DNA of 35,225 nt, taken from Chloroflexota bacterium. Its GTDB lineage: Bacteria; Chloroflexota; Chloroflexia; Chloroflexales; Roseiflexaceae. Numbering within the stretch: position 1 is the stretch's first letter; each line of letters starts with the position of its first letter. The DNA is taken from contig JACAEQ010000087.1 of assembly GCA_013388755.1 (NCBI GenBank), forward strand, positions 1 to 35,225, given 5' to 3'. Shown here piece by piece: positions 10,018 to 19,543 of the stretch. The notes under the pieces are model-generated. The model ran no database searches and was not told the DNA's origin. It saw only the letters and a list, made by a program, of their open reading frames with translations. The position numbers and the translations under genes were made by a program.

Positions 10018-11082
10018 ATGACGTCCGATCTGAGCGATCGCCGCCGGCTGATCCTGAAACTGGTGATTCAGGAGTTCATTGAGAGCTCTCAGCCGGTAGC
10101 GTCAGAAATGTTAACCCGTAAATACCAGCTCAATGTATCGCCAGCGACGGTGCGGAATGAACTGGCGGCGCTGGAGGAGCTTGGTTATCTGACGCATTGG
10201 CACACCTCAGCGGGCCGTGTGCCAACCGACTCAGGGTATCGCTTCTTTGTCGAGAACCTGATGGATCGCACGCCGCTGTCAGCGACCGAGCAGCGCATGA
10301 TCCGGCATCAGTTCTATCAGGTGCGTACCGAGCTTGATCAGTGGATTCAGCTGGCCGGTGCGGTTCTGGCGCGTACCGCACAGAACGCCTCGGTGGTGAC
10401 CCCGCCGCGCGCCCAGCAGGCGCGGTTGAAACGCCTGGAGCTGATCGCTATTCACGAGACGACGGCGCTGATGGTGCTGGTGTTGCATGATGGAACGATC
10501 CGCCAGCAGACGTTATCGCTTGAGCCGGGAACGACCCAGGAAGACCTGAGCCGTTGCGCCGCGCGTGTCAATGAGCGCTGCACCGATGCACCGGTTGAGC
10601 GTGTGGAGGAGTTGCTGCGGACCGGGCAGACCCTTGAAGCGCCGCGGGATGCCGGTCTCGAACGCCAGGTGCTGGACCTGGTTGTTAAGGCAATGCACCA
10701 GTTCAATGAGCATCTCAGCGGTGATATTCATAGCGATGGCCTGATCGAGATCCTGAACCAGCCGGAATTCTCGCAGGTGGAGCGTGTTCGCCGGATGATC
10801 GAGATTCTCCAGAGCGGGCGCGGCCTGGGAATGCTGATTCCGCGTGCGCTGGCCAGCAATGGCGTGCAGGTGGTGATTGGCGGCGAACATAGCTATGATG
10901 AAATGCGTGAGTACAGCGTCGTGCTGTCGCGCTATGGTGGTGGTGAGATTGTGGGTGTGCTCGGCATTATCGGGCCGACGCGTATGGCGTATCCGCGAGC
11001 CATTTCCGTTGTGCGGTACATCTCCACCGTCATGAGCGATTTGCTGGCTGAGCTGTATGGTGCTGAAGGCCCATCCGAATGA
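10018..11082 (+). CDS. hrcA: Heat-inducible transcription repressor HrcA
   Basis: This 354-residue protein matches HrcA across its length. The N-terminal winged helix includes the typical segments [38 protein letters not shown] and [17 protein letters not shown]. The central GAF-like region follows ([12 protein letters not shown]), then the conserved tail with VVIGGEH and [17 protein letters not shown]. HrcA represses heat-shock operons by binding CIRCE and is stabilised by the GroE chaperonin. A CIRCE site lies 216 bp upstream. The gene heads a plus-strand cluster with grpE, dnaK and dnaJ. The ATG at 10018 has only a weak ribosome site (GGGAACA) but fits the family N-terminus. Confidence 0.98.
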   Translation: MTSDLSDRRRLILKLVIQEFIESSQPVASEMLTRKYQLNVSPATVRNELAALEELGYLTHWHTSAGRVPTDSGYRFFVENLMDRTPLSATEQRMIRHQFYQVRTELDQWIQLAGAVLARTAQNASVVTPPRAQQARLKRLELIAIHETTALMVLVLHDGTIRQQTLSLEPGTTQEDLSRCAARVNERCTDAPVERVEELLRTGQTLEAPRDAGLERQVLDLVVKAMHQFNEHLSGDIHSDGLIEILNQPEFSQVERVRRMIEILQSGRGLGMLIPRALASNGVQVVIGGEHSYDEMREYSVVLSRYGGGEIVGVLGIIGPTRMAYPRAISVVRYISTVMSDLLAELYGAEGPSE

Positions 11083-11218
11083 AAGCTGGTTCGATGTCAT
11101 TCCGATCATGGTGATTGATCGCTGGTGTACTGCAATGCAATCATGCGATCAAACGATCACGCGCAATCGCGATATTGGATGACACTGTAACTAACCATGG
11201 TACTGGAGGTTCATACAT

Positions 11219-11800
11219 ATGTCCGATCAGATGCAGATCTCGCCACACGACGAACAGCCTGAGGCAGTAGTGCCCGAGGAGGCGGTTGCGCCGGCCCGGC
11301 CCGCCGATGAGGGTCAGACGGCCGCGGACGTCGAGGCACTGCAAGCGCGTATTGCCGCGCTCGAGCGCGAGAATGCTGAACTCAAGGATCACTGGCTGCG
11401 TGCCGTGGCGGATTATAAGAACTATAAACGGCGCACCGATCAGGAACGGGCGGAGCTGATTCGTAGCGCAAGTGCAGCGCTGCTGCTTAAATTGCTGCCG
11501 GTCATGGATGACCTTGAGCGCGCCATGTCGGGCGTGACTGCTGATGTCGCCGCGACAGCGTGGTATGGCGGGTTCAAGTTGATCCCGCAGAAGTTGCAGG
11601 CCATCCTTGAGAGTGAAGGGGTGGCGCAGATGCAGGCAGTAGGAGAAACGTTCGATCCAACAAAGCACGAGGCGGTCATCTATGAGCCGGCGGAGGATGG
11701 GCAGGACGGCAAGGTGGTTGCGGAGTTGCAGCGCGGGTATATGCTGCGTGAACGGGTGTTACGACCGGCGATGGTTAAAGTGGGGCAGGGGAATGGTTGA
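11219..11800 (+). CDS. grpE: Nucleotide exchange factor GrpE
   Basis: This 193-residue protein has an acidic, low-complexity N-terminus and a long helix of heptad character (about 38-75). The conserved DYKNYKRRTDQER segment follows, then the beta-wing tail with GETFDPTKHEAV and VVAELQRGYMLRERVLRPAMVKV. GrpE releases ADP from DnaK in the KJE chaperone cycle. The ATG is preceded by a good ribosome site (TGGAGG) 9 bases upstream. The gene sits 136 bp after hrcA and 60 bp before dnaK. No terminator or separate CIRCE is seen in the gap. Confidence 0.98.
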   Translation: MSDQMQISPHDEQPEAVVPEEAVAPARPADEGQTAADVEALQARIAALERENAELKDHWLRAVADYKNYKRRTDQERAELIRSASAALLLKLLPVMDDLERAMSGVTADVAATAWYGGFKLIPQKLQAILESEGVAQMQAVGETFDPTKHEAVIYEPAEDGQDGKVVAELQRGYMLRERVLRPAMVKVGQGNG

Positions 11801-11860
11801 TCGGGCGATGCGCCCATCGCTCACGTATGATTCGCGCCTGTAGCTCACAAGGAGCGCTGG

Positions 11861-13714
11861 ATGGGCAAGATCATTGGTATTGACCTCGGCACCACCAACT
11901 CGGTCGTCGCGGTGATGGAGGGCGGTGAGCCGGTGGTGATTGCCAATGCCGAGGGAAGCCGCCTGACGCCGTCAGTCGTTGCGGTCAACAAGGCGGGTGA
12001 ACGGCTCGTTGGCCAGGTCGCCAAACGCCAGGCGGTCGTGAACCCGGAGAACACGATCTTTTCGGTCAAGCGTTTCATTGGCCGGAAGCTGGCCGATGCC
12101 ATGGTCCAGAAGAGCAAGGCGCTGGTGCCGTATCGTATGGTCGAGGCACCGAATGGCGATGCCTGGGTGTCGATGGGCGGGCGCGAGTATGGGCCGCAAG
12201 AGATCTCGGCGATGGTGCTGCAGAAACTCAAGGCCGACGCCGAGTCATACCTGGGTGAACCGGTCACGCAGGCCGTTATCACCGTTCCAGCCTACTTTAA
12301 TGATAGTCAGCGCCAGGCGACCAAGGACGCCGGGCGGATTGCCGGGCTCGACGTGTTGCGCATCATTAATGAGCCGACGGCATCGGCGCTGGCCTATGGC
12401 CTCGATCGTAACGGTCATGATCATGTGATTGCTGTGTACGATCTTGGCGGCGGTACGTTCGATATCTCGATCCTGGAACTCGGTGATGGCGTGTTCGAGG
12501 TGAAGGCGACCAACGGTGATACGCACCTTGGCGGTGACGATTTCGATCAGCGGGTCATGGACTGGCTGGCGACCGAGTTTCACAAGGAGTGCGGTATCGA
12601 TCTGCGGACCGATCGCACGGCGCTCCAGCGCCTGAAAGAGGCGTCCGAAAAGGCCAAGCAAGAACTCTCTACCGTGCTGCAAACCGAGATCAGCCTGCCG
12701 TTCATTTCTGCAGATTCCAGCGGGCCGAAGCATTTGAACATGACGCTGACGCGCGCCAGGCTGGAGCAGTTGACCGGCGACCTGATCGAGCGTACGATTG
12801 GCCCGGTGCGCCAGGCGCTGGCCGATGCCGGCATGCGCCCCAACGACATTGACGAGGTGGTGCTGGTTGGCGGCCAGACGCGTATGCCTGCGGTGCAGGA
12901 GGCAGTGCGCCGCTTTTTCAATCGCGATCCGCACAAAGGGGTCAACCCCGATGAGGTGGTTGCCGTTGGCGCGGCGATTCAGGCGGGTGTGCTGGCCGGT
13001 GACGTCAAGGATGTCTTGCTGCTTGATGTGACGCCGCTGACGCTGGGTATCGAAACGCTCGGTGGCGTGATGACGCCGCTGATTGAACGGAATACGACCA
13101 TTCCGACGCGGAAGAGCCAGGTGTTCTCGACCGCTTCGGATAACCAGAACAGCGTGGAGATCCATGTGCTGCAAGGGGAACGCGCCGAGGCGCGGGCCAA
13201 TAAGTCGCTTGGTCGTTTCATCCTGGATGGCATCCCGCTGGCGCCGCGTGGTGTACCACAGATCGAAGTGACATTTGATATTGATGCCAACGGTATCCTG
13301 AATGTTGCGGCGACCGATAAGCGGACCGGTTCGGCACAGCATATTACGATCACGGCATCGTCCGGCCTGACCGAAGATGAGATCAAACGCATGATCGAGG
13401 ACGCCGATCAGCATGCGGAAGAGGACCGGCGGCGGCGTGAGATGATCGCAGTGCGCAATGCGGCTGATAGTGCGGTGTATGGTGCCGAGCGCCTGTTGCG
13501 TGAGGCCGGCGACGCATTGAGTGCGGAATTGCGCACCACCGTCCAGGAACGCATAGATGCGTTGCGGGCGGTTGCTGAGAGCAATGATATCAAGGAGATT
13601 CGTAATCGGACGGCGGAGCTCTCGGTGGCGATGCAGCAATTGTCGCAAGCGGCAGGTTATCGGAGTGATGACACTGGCGGGGTGGGCAGTGTGGTCGAAG
13701 ATGTCGAACGGTGA
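11861..13714 (+). CDS. dnaK: Molecular chaperone DnaK (Hsp70)
   Basis: This 617-residue Hsp70 has all three family signatures: [14 protein letters not shown] near residue 4, [14 protein letters not shown] near 193, and [17 protein letters not shown] near 333. The substrate-binding domain starts with [16 protein letters not shown] and is followed by the helical lid (about 500-617). DnaK binds unfolded segments in an ATP cycle driven by DnaJ and GrpE. AAGGAG lies 7 bases before the ATG. The stop TGA is at 13712-13714, only 23 bases before the dnaJ start. The length is typical of bacterial DnaK, with a slightly short acidic tail. Confidence 0.99.
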   Translation: MGKIIGIDLGTTNSVVAVMEGGEPVVIANAEGSRLTPSVVAVNKAGERLVGQVAKRQAVVNPENTIFSVKRFIGRKLADAMVQKSKALVPYRMVEAPNGDAWVSMGGREYGPQEISAMVLQKLKADAESYLGEPVTQAVITVPAYFNDSQRQATKDAGRIAGLDVLRIINEPTASALAYGLDRNGHDHVIAVYDLGGGTFDISILELGDGVFEVKATNGDTHLGGDDFDQRVMDWLATEFHKECGIDLRTDRTALQRLKEASEKAKQELSTVLQTEISLPFISADSSGPKHLNMTLTRARLEQLTGDLIERTIGPVRQALADAGMRPNDIDEVVLVGGQTRMPAVQEAVRRFFNRDPHKGVNPDEVVAVGAAIQAGVLAGDVKDVLLLDVTPLTLGIETLGGVMTPLIERNTTIPTRKSQVFSTASDNQNSVEIHVLQGERAEARANKSLGRFILDGIPLAPRGVPQIEVTFDIDANGILNVAATDKRTGSAQHITITASSGLTEDEIKRMIEDADQHAEEDRRRREMIAVRNAADSAVYGAERLLREAGDALSAELRTTVQERIDALRAVAESNDIKEIRNRTAELSVAMQQLSQAAGYRSDDTGGVGSVVEDVER

Positions 13715-13737
13715 CTGTTGAGCGTTCTGAGGCGTAT

Positions 13738-14850
13738 ATGACGGCCAAGCGCGATTATTACGAAGTGCTGGGAATACAGCGCAATGCCTCCCAGGACGAG
13801 GTGAAGAAGGCGTTTCGCCGATTGGCACGCCAGTATCATCCCGACGTCAACAAGGCAGCCGATGCTGAGGCGAGGTTCAAAGAGATCAATGAAGCCTACG
13901 AAGTGCTTTCCGACCCGGATAAGCGCGGTATGTACGATCGGTTTGGCCATGCCGGGCCGGCTGCCATGCCGGGGTTCGATCCGTTCGCCGGTTCGGATGC
14001 CTTCGGTACGATCTTCGAGGCGTTTTTTGGTGGGGCGGCGCGGGGCCCGCAACGTGGCCCGCAGCGCGGGGCCGATCTGCGCTATACCATGTCGATCACG
14101 TTCGAGGAGGCGATCTCTGGTGTTGAGAAGACGATCGAGTTTCGTCGTCTCGAAACATGCCAGTCCTGCCGTGGTAGCGGCGCCGAGCCCGGGACCGATC
14201 CGGTGCGTTGCCCTAAATGTGGTGGCCTCGGTGAAATCCGCCAGCGCGCGCCGCTCTTCAACATGGTCACGGTCACAACCTGCGATCAGTGCCGCGGCGA
14301 AGGTACGGTGATTGCCATCCCATGCCGCGAGTGCCGTGGCGAAGGTCGCGTGCGCCAGACGCGCAAGATGTCGGTGCGCGTTCCGCCCGGTGTCGATAGT
14401 TCATCGCAGATTCGGATCAGCGGCGAGGGGGAGGCCGGCCCGCGCGGTGGCCCGTATGGCAATCTGTATGTGGTGATTGATGTTCAGCCACACCCCTTCT
14501 TCATCCGTGAAGGCAACGATATCATTCTCGAACTACCGCTGAACGTCGCGCAGGCGGCGCTCGGTGCCGACATCGAGGTGCCGACCGTGGACGGAACCGA
14601 GCGACTGCGCATCCCACCCGGCGTGCAGACTGGCGTAACCTTTCGTCTGCGCGGCAAAGGAGCGCCATTCCTGCGGGGCAGCGGTCGTGGCGACCAGATC
14701 GTTGTGGTGCGAGTCGTTGTGCCGACAAAGTTGACCGACCAGCAGCGTAAGTTGTTCCAGGAGCTTGAACGTTCGCTCGAAGCGGAACCGATCGATGGGC
14801 AGCGCGATGAGGGATTCTTCGGACGTATCAAGAGTGCGCTCGGGTTGTGA
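13738..14850 (+). CDS. dnaJ: Chaperone protein DnaJ
   Basis: This 370-residue protein has a J domain (residues 1-70) with the DnaK-stimulating HPD at 34-36, and a short Gly/Phe region. The zinc domain (about 141-206) carries four CxxCxGxG repeats: [24 protein letters not shown] and [10 protein letters not shown]-terminal peptide-binding region follows ([20 protein letters not shown] onwards). DnaJ delivers clients to DnaK and stimulates its ATPase. An in-frame GTG at 13711 overlaps the dnaK stop. The ATG at 13738 gives the family-typical [12 protein letters not shown] start, with GAGG 7 bases upstream, and is preferred. Confidence 0.98.
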   Translation: MTAKRDYYEVLGIQRNASQDEVKKAFRRLARQYHPDVNKAADAEARFKEINEAYEVLSDPDKRGMYDRFGHAGPAAMPGFDPFAGSDAFGTIFEAFFGGAARGPQRGPQRGADLRYTMSITFEEAISGVEKTIEFRRLETCQSCRGSGAEPGTDPVRCPKCGGLGEIRQRAPLFNMVTVTTCDQCRGEGTVIAIPCRECRGEGRVRQTRKMSVRVPPGVDSSSQIRISGEGEAGPRGGPYGNLYVVIDVQPHPFFIREGNDIILELPLNVAQAALGADIEVPTVDGTERLRIPPGVQTGVTFRLRGKGAPFLRGSGRGDQIVVVRVVVPTKLTDQQRKLFQELERSLEAEPIDGQRDEGFFGRIKSALGL

Positions 14851-14868
14851 CTGTGAAGCGTGGCGCCT

Positions 14869-15612
14869 ATGGCTGAACTGCTCTATGGCCGTAATGCGGT
14901 GCGCGAAGCGCTGCGCGCCCGGCGGCGAACGTTCCAGCGCCTGCTTGTCTCTGCCGGTGCGCAAGAGGCGGGCACTCTTGGCGAAGTCGTGCGGATGGCT
15001 GAGGAGGCCGGTGTGCCGGTCGCGCGCGTTGACCGGCGCGACCTCGACCGGCGCATTCGTGATGCTAACCACCAGGGTGTGCTCCTTGAATGCGGCGACT
15101 ATCCGTATGCCGAGCTTGAGGATTGCCTGGCACTGGCGGAGGAACGCGGCGAGCCGGCATTGCTCCTGATGCTCGATCATCTCCAGGATCCGCAAAATAT
15201 CGGTACGTTGTTGCGCACTGCCGAAGTTGTCGGCGTTCATGGCGTCATCATTCCGGGCCGCCGGGCCGCCGAGATTACGCCGGCGGTCGTCAATGCCTCA
15301 TCCGGCGCGGTCGAGCATCTCCGCGTGGCCGTGATAACGAACCTTGCTGCGGCGATTGAACAGGTTCAGCACGCTGGCGTGTGGGTGGTCGGCGTTGAGG
15401 ATGATCCGCGCGCTCAGGAGTATGATCGGGTGGATCTGGATATGCCACTGGCCCTGGTGCTCGGCGCTGAGGGCCCCGGGCTGGCACGCCTGACCCGTGA
15501 GCGTTGCGACTTCCTGGTACGCCTGCCCATGCGCGGCCAGATCGCGTCGCTGAATGTAGCCGTCGCCGGGAGCATTGTCCTCTACCATGCATGGCGTACA
15601 CGCGAGGAATAG
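14869..15612 (+). CDS. SpoU/TrmH-family RNA 2'-O-methyltransferase (RlmB-like)
   Basis: This 247-residue protein has an N-terminal substrate-binding domain starting AELLYGRNAVREAL. The C-terminal SPOUT (knotted) methyltransferase domain includes HLQDPQNIGTLLRTAE, VNASSGAVEHL, LVLGAEGPGL and PMRGQIASLNVAVAGSI. These are SpoU motifs 1-3, including the catalytic Arg of NIGTLLRTAE. The architecture matches 23S rRNA Gm2251 methyltransferases (RlmB), but related enzymes modify tRNA or other rRNA sites, so the target is inferred. It is 18 bases after dnaJ. An in-frame GTG at 14860 is an alternative start. Its 3' end runs almost directly into the HD-domain gene (stop 15612, next ATG 15614). Confidence 0.93.
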   Translation: MAELLYGRNAVREALRARRRTFQRLLVSAGAQEAGTLGEVVRMAEEAGVPVARVDRRDLDRRIRDANHQGVLLECGDYPYAELEDCLALAEERGEPALLLMLDHLQDPQNIGTLLRTAEVVGVHGVIIPGRRAAEITPAVVNASSGAVEHLRVAVITNLAAAIEQVQHAGVWVVGVEDDPRAQEYDRVDLDMPLALVLGAEGPGLARLTRERCDFLVRLPMRGQIASLNVAVAGSIVLYHAWRTREE

Positions 15613-15613
15613 C

Positions 15614-16258
15614 ATGAATCAGTCTGATGATGCACTGACCATCTTGCACGAGTGGGTGCAGTCGGAACAACTGCGCAAACATTGCTATGCGGTCGCGGCG
15701 TCAATGCGCCACTTTGCAGCGATCAACGGTGCCGACGCCGATCTGTGGACCGCGGTCGGTTTGCTGCACGATATGGATTTCGAGCGCTACCCGCAGATGC
15801 CACCGCCTGGTGATGCGCCTGCGGCCGCGGCGACTGCCATTCTGGCAGGCACCGTATCGGCGCCACCGCTGGAGATGCACCCGTTTGTTGGGGTGACCCA
15901 TCTGCGCCGCAACGGCTGGTCGCCGGAGGTCTGTCGCGCTATTCTGTCGCATGCCAACTATAGCGGTGTGCCACGCGAGACGCCACTGGAGAAGACACTG
16001 GCGGCGGTTGATGAATTGTCGAGCTTTGTGGTGGCCGTCGCACTGGTGCGCCCGACGAAGAGTGTGTTCGATGTGGATGTGCCCGCGGTGCGCAAGAAGA
16101 TGAAAGACAAGACCTTTGCGCGCGCCGTGAGCCGCGACGAGATAGTGCATAATGCCGAGGCACTCGGGATGCCGCTCGATGAGGTGATCGGTCAGGTGAT
16201 CGCGGCGCTGCGCGCCGATGCACGGCGCCTGGGTGTGGCCGGGATCGAGCGCGATTGA
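15614..16258 (+). CDS. HD-domain protein, putative metal-dependent phosphohydrolase
   Basis: This 214-residue protein has an HD-type metal-binding pattern: an early His in RKHCYAVAASM, HD in VGLLHDMDFERYP, later His in ILSHANYSGV, and an Asp in AVDELSSFVVAVALV. It belongs to the small HDIG-type proteins of unknown substrate; some hydrolyse nucleotides or cyclic nucleotides. GAGGAA lies 7 bases before the ATG at 15614, which favours it over an in-frame ATG at 15575 inside the methyltransferase gene. It is the last plus-strand gene of the heat-shock cluster and is followed by a convergent terminator-like hairpin. Confidence 0.85.
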   Translation: MNQSDDALTILHEWVQSEQLRKHCYAVAASMRHFAAINGADADLWTAVGLLHDMDFERYPQMPPPGDAPAAAATAILAGTVSAPPLEMHPFVGVTHLRRNGWSPEVCRAILSHANYSGVPRETPLEKTLAAVDELSSFVVAVALVRPTKSVFDVDVPAVRKKMKDKTFARAVSRDEIVHNAEALGMPLDEVIGQVIAALRADARRLGVAGIERD

Positions 16259-16295
16259 AGAGTGCTTGATTGCAGGGTGTCCATGATCCCGGCTT

Positions 16296-16334
16296 CCTCA
16301 CGCGACCTGACGCAAGCCGTGTCCAGGCGTGAGG
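16296..16334. terminator. Hairpin between convergent genes, possible bidirectional terminator
   Basis: CCTCACG (16296-16302) pairs with CGTGAGG (16328-16334). Inside, CCTG (16306-16309) pairs with CAGG (16324-16327) after a 3-base bulge. This gives 11 pairs between the ends of the HD-domain gene and the sugar-kinase gene. T-runs are weak on both sides, so termination is plausible by position but not certain. Confidence 0.45.
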
Positions 16335-16364
16335 TTCTCCTGCTCCGGTGCTGTGCATCTGGTG

Positions 16365-17348
16365 TCAGGCGGACATGTCCAGCGCCTTCATAAAGCGTTC
16401 AACGTCGGTCAGCGACGGCAGCGCCGGGATCGCGCCTGGCCTGGTGCATGTCAGTGCGCCGACTGCATTGGCGAAGGTTAGCGCCTCGCTGGCCACCTCG
16501 CGACTCACCCTGGCCAGTGAACCGAGCCGCTCGCGCTCAGGGAGCAGACGGACGATCATTGCCGCCATGAACCCATCGCCGGCGCCGGTCGTCTCGACAA
16601 CCGGTACGCGTGGTGGTGCCAGTTCAATGCGGTAGTCACCATTGGTCACGATCGCGCCACGTGGCCCGCGACTGATGACCAGCAACTCGACACCGTGCGC
16701 CAGAACCGCCTTGATGCCGGCGTCCAGGTCACGCTGGCCAGTTGCCGTTTCCCATTCCTCTTCGCTGATCTTGGCCAGATGGCAGTAGCGGAACGAGTCC
16801 TGGATCACCTCGCGGGCAGAGCGCTGGTCGGGCCAGAGAGTGGGGCGGTAGTTGGGATCGTAGCTGATCATCAACCCGTGCGCGCGGGCGATGTCGAGCG
16901 CGCGGCGCTGCGCCGAGGCGCACGGTTCGTTGATGAACCCGATCGAGCCGTAGTGGAAACAGCGCGCCCCGGCAAAGAGATGCGCATCAATGTCGTCGGG
17001 CGACAGCAGCATATCGGCGCCGGGGTTACGGTAGAAGCAGAGATCCTTGCGCCCATCATCCCACACTGCCACGAAGACGGCGGTCGTGCGGGCCACGCGG
17101 TCGACCAGCAGGTATCTGGTATCCACGCCGGCCTGCGCCAGGCTGTCGCGCAGATAGAGGCCGAAGGGATCGTTGCCGACCTTGCCGACGAAGCGAGCGC
17201 TGAGCCCCAGGCGCTGTAACCCGACGGCGACGTTGGCCGGCGCGCCGCCCGGGGCCTTGATGAAGCCGGGGACGTCGGCAAGTGGCGCATTGTGGTGCGT
17301 TGCGACGAACTCGACCAGCAGTTCGCCCATGGAGACGACATCGGGCAT
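16365..17348 (-). CDS. PfkB-family sugar kinase (fructokinase-like)
   Basis: This 327-residue ribokinase-fold protein starts MPDVVSMGELLVEF and has the substrate-binding PGGAPANVAVGLQRLG. It has the catalytic/anion-hole signature VVETTGAGDGFMAAM near residue 250, where the Asp of GAGD is the catalytic base. The domain order and motifs fit fructokinase or 2-keto-3-deoxygluconate kinase types; the substrate is not fixed by sequence alone. GAGGAA 6 bases before the ATG supports the start. It is third in a minus-strand operon after the ThuA-like protein and the oxidoreductase, 9 bases after the latter's stop. It probably phosphorylates a sugar or sugar acid produced by that pathway. Confidence 0.93.
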   Translation of the reverse strand: MPDVVSMGELLVEFVATHHNAPLADVPGFIKAPGGAPANVAVGLQRLGLSARFVGKVGNDPFGLYLRDSLAQAGVDTRYLLVDRVARTTAVFVAVWDDGRKDLCFYRNPGADMLLSPDDIDAHLFAGARCFHYGSIGFINEPCASAQRRALDIARAHGLMISYDPNYRPTLWPDQRSAREVIQDSFRYCHLAKISEEEWETATGQRDLDAGIKAVLAHGVELLVISRGPRGAIVTNGDYRIELAPPRVPVVETTGAGDGFMAAMIVRLLPERERLGSLARVSREVASEALTFANAVGALTCTRPGAIPALPSLTDVERFMKALDMSA

Positions 17349-17357
17349 GAACGTTCC

Positions 17358-18455
17358 TCAGTCAACGCCACGATCGCCGAGGCCAAGTGGCAGCGGCGCG
17401 GGGCGGGTCATTGTGCTGAGCATCTCGATATGATGTCCCTCGCGCGAGGCGTCATGAATGGCGTGCATCAAGTCGAGCACATGATAGGCCAGTTCACCGG
17501 AAGCGCGGTGCGGCCGCCCGGAACGCAGCGCCACCACCATATCGGCCACGCCGAGGCCGCGGCTATTGCGGGTAAAACCATGAGAGAGCGGCACGGGCGT
17601 CCATTCACGAGAGCCGGCGCGGCGCAGTAACACCGGGCCATCGAACGTGTTCGGGTCCGGCACGCTCAATGAGCCGTGCGAACCATAGATCTCAATGCGC
17701 GGCAGTTGTGATGCCCAGACGTCGAAGCTGGTAATGATCGTCGCTATCGCCCCCGAGGCGAAATCAAGCACGCCGGCGACATGGGTCGGTGTATTGACCT
17801 GGATCTTGTCGCCATAGTTGTATTCGTTGGTGATCGTGCGCTGGGCGAACGAAATCCGGGCCGACCCGGTCACACGCGCGACCGGCCCGAGGAGCGTGCA
17901 GAGCGCGGTCAGGTAGTAGGGGCCCATGTCGAACATCGGCCCGGCGCCCGGCTGGTAGAAGAACGTCGGGTTGGGATGCCAGCTCTCGGGGCCATGGCTC
18001 ATCATAAACGCCGTCGCTCCGATAGGTTCGCCGATCCAGCCGTCGTCGATCAGTTTGCGGCAGGTCTGCAAGCCACCGCCAAGAAACGTATCCGGTGCGC
18101 AACCAACGCGTAACCCTTTGCGAGCGGCAAGTTCGAGCAAGGCGCGAGCTTCGTCGCGGGTGACCGCGAGTGGTTTCTCGTTGTAGACATGCTTGCCGGC
18201 CTGTAATGCTGCCAGTGCCACCGGCCCGTGCGCGTCGGGGGTGGTGAGATTGATGACGATCTCGACGTCAGGGTCGGCAAGAAGTTCTTCCACGCTGCAA
18301 GCTTTTGCCACGCCGTACTGTGCCGCGCGCGCATGGGCCCGGTCGAGATCGATATCGGCGACAGCAACGATGTCGATTGCGTCGAAGATCTTGCCGTTTT
18401 CGAGATAAATGCCACTGATATTGCCGCAGCCAATGATGCCGATCCTGGTGGGCAT
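17358..18455 (-). CDS. Gfo/Idh/MocA-family NAD(P)-dependent oxidoreductase
   Basis: This 365-residue protein has an N-terminal Rossmann fold with dinucleotide motif [10 protein letters not shown] (residues 5-14) and the conserved EKPLAVT near residue 94. The C-terminal alpha/beta domain contains the family's [14 protein letters not shown] segment. Such enzymes oxidise or reduce sugars, inositols or sugar acids. GGGAGGA lies 9 bases before the ATG at 18455. The gene is between the ThuA-like gene (15 bases upstream) and the PfkB kinase (9 bases downstream). ThuA plus Gfo/Idh pairs are common in carbohydrate operons, so a role in converting a sugar or disaccharide-derived keto compound is inferred. 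No transporter gene is visible here. Confidence 0.95.
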   Translation of the reverse strand: MPTRIGIIGCGNISGIYLENGKIFDAIDIVAVADIDLDRAHARAAQYGVAKACSVEELLADPDVEIVINLTTPDAHGPVALAALQAGKHVYNEKPLAVTRDEARALLELAARKGLRVGCAPDTFLGGGLQTCRKLIDDGWIGEPIGATAFMMSHGPESWHPNPTFFYQPGAGPMFDMGPYYLTALCTLLGPVARVTGSARISFAQRTITNEYNYGDKIQVNTPTHVAGVLDFASGAIATIITSFDVWASQLPRIEIYGSHGSLSVPDPNTFDGPVLLRRAGSREWTPVPLSHGFTRNSRGLGVADMVVALRSGRPHRASGELAYHVLDLMHAIHDASREGHHIEMLSTMTRPAPLPLGLGDRGVD

Positions 18456-18470
18456 ATGTCGGTCCTCCCT

Positions 18471-19115
18471 TTAACGGCTGGCCCAGAGCATCCCGCGCCG
18501 CACAAGTTCACGCGCCTCAGGAACGTCGAAGTCGCGGGCGACGTGCCCGAGCGAGCAGTATGAGACTCGTCCCTGCCCCCACATGCGCGTCCACACGACC
18601 GGCATAACCGTACCGTCAATCCACGGGCAGTATTCACCGCTGAACGTTGTTGTCGCCAGCACGGTATTGCTCGGATCGACGTGCATATAGTACTGCTCGG
18701 AATGCATGCGAAAATCGTTCAGACCGGCCGTGATCGGATGATCATGGTTCGCGATGTTGACGGTATAGTCAATGATATTGCCGGGATGTGCCACCCACTG
18801 CCCACCGACCATGAACTGATATTCGGTATTCTGGCGGAACGCATCGGCCATGCCGCCATGCCAGCCGGCATAACCCACGCCACTCCTGATGGCGTCGAGG
18901 AGACCATGTTCCTGTTCCCGGCTGATGGTTGCCATGGTGAACACCTGCACGATCAGGTTGTAGCGCTGCATCGCCTCGCGATTCAGGTATGCATCGAGCG
19001 TATCGCTGATCGTCACCTCGTACCCTTCCGCGCGGAGCAACGGCGCGAAGATATCAACGCATTGCTTCGGCTCGTGACCTTCCCAACCGCCCCAGACGAA
19101 CAGGGCCGACTTCAT
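18471..19115 (-). CDS. ThuA-like domain protein
   Basis: This 214-residue protein has a glutamine-amidotransferase-like (ThuA) fold. It starts [16 protein letters not shown], contains the turn [15 protein letters not shown] (about residues 78-92), and ends with [20 protein letters not shown] and [15 protein letters not shown]. ThuA is known from trehalose and related sugar utilisation, where the domain acts with Gfo/Idh dehydrogenases on 3-keto sugars. The catalytic nucleophile of true amidotransferases is not apparent. GGAGG lies 6 bases before the ATG at 19115; the frame is open further upstream (to 19442) but that part has no family resemblance. It is the first gene of the three-gene minus-strand sugar operon. 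Confidence 0.92.
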   Translation of the reverse strand: MKSALFVWGGWEGHEPKQCVDIFAPLLRAEGYEVTISDTLDAYLNREAMQRYNLIVQVFTMATISREQEHGLLDAIRSGVGYAGWHGGMADAFRQNTEYQFMVGGQWVAHPGNIIDYTVNIANHDHPITAGLNDFRMHSEQYYMHVDPSNTVLATTTFSGEYCPWIDGTVMPVVWTRMWGQGRVSYCSLGHVARDFDVPEARELVRRGMLWASR

Positions 19116-19182
19116 TGTGACCTCCTGCTGTATCGCGCGGGCTTTGCCATATGCCGCGCCTGCGCACCCTGGCGCGCCATTC

Positions 19183-19273
19183 AACCGGTCTGCCGAAGGC
19201 AAGATGAGCGGTTCCACGCGCTGGCCAGGCGACCGCGTAACTCGTATCGTGCACAGGACGTATGCGGTTGCCC
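19183..19273. repeat. Dispersed palindromic repeat copy upstream of the ThuA operon
   Basis: Read on the minus strand, 19247-19230 gives ATACGAGTTACGCGGTCG, identical over 18 bases to 1566-1583. About 30 bases further on it has CCTTCGGCAGACCGG, matching CCTTCGGCAGAGCGG at 1618-1632 with one difference. A partial inverted copy (ACGTATGCGGTTGCC, 19259-19273) lies on its other side. The copy is non-coding. The rest of the 19116-19460 gap holds only the two promoters listed. Confidence 0.65.
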
Positions 19274-19293
19274 TCTGTCTTCGCCGTTCACCC

Positions 19294-19324
19294 ATCATAG
19301 CACAGGAACCGCAACATGCTGCAA
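19294..19324 (-). promoter_or_regulatory. Possible promoter of the ThuA sugar operon
   Basis: On the minus strand TTGCAG (19324-19319) and TATGAT (19299-19294) are 19 bp apart, which is slightly long. Transcription would start near 19287, leaving a leader of about 170 bases that includes the dispersed repeat copy. This is a weak, position-based call. Confidence 0.3.
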
Positions 19325-19460
19325 TGACGTAACCGTTCACAGTTGGGGCAAAACGCCACGCCGGGAGGGAGGGCGTCCTGCCGTCTCGTCGTTGCGGGAT
19401 ACGCGGGCAGGTGGCCTTTGCTTCCAGGAGAAGGATGAACATGGACCCACGGGATGGTAT

Positions 19461-19489
19461 TTGACGCAGCGGCGATTTCTGGCTACAAT
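19461..19489 (+). promoter_or_regulatory. Sigma-70 promoter of the ffh-rpsP-khpA-rimM group
   Basis: TTGACG (19461-19466), a 17-bp spacer, then TACAAT (19484-19489): near consensus at both boxes with ideal spacing. The transcript would start near 19496, about 48 bases before the ffh ATG. This is the best-formed forward promoter in the window and fits a housekeeping operon. Confidence 0.75.
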
Positions 19490-19543
19490 GTGCCGGTTAG
19501 AGCGGTCTGGCGCCGCTTTTTTGTGTAGTGGGCAGGTTGCGCC

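Noticed and set aside
13711-13737. GTG start for dnaJ overlapping the dnaK stop
   Set aside because: The added nine residues do not match DnaJ N-termini, while ATG 13738 gives the canonical start with a ribosome site.
12245-13828. 527-codon open frame on the minus strand opposite dnaK
   Set aside because: It is antisense to a certain dnaK gene, lacks any family motif, and is rich in His/Arg/Gln as expected for a shadow frame in GC-rich DNA.
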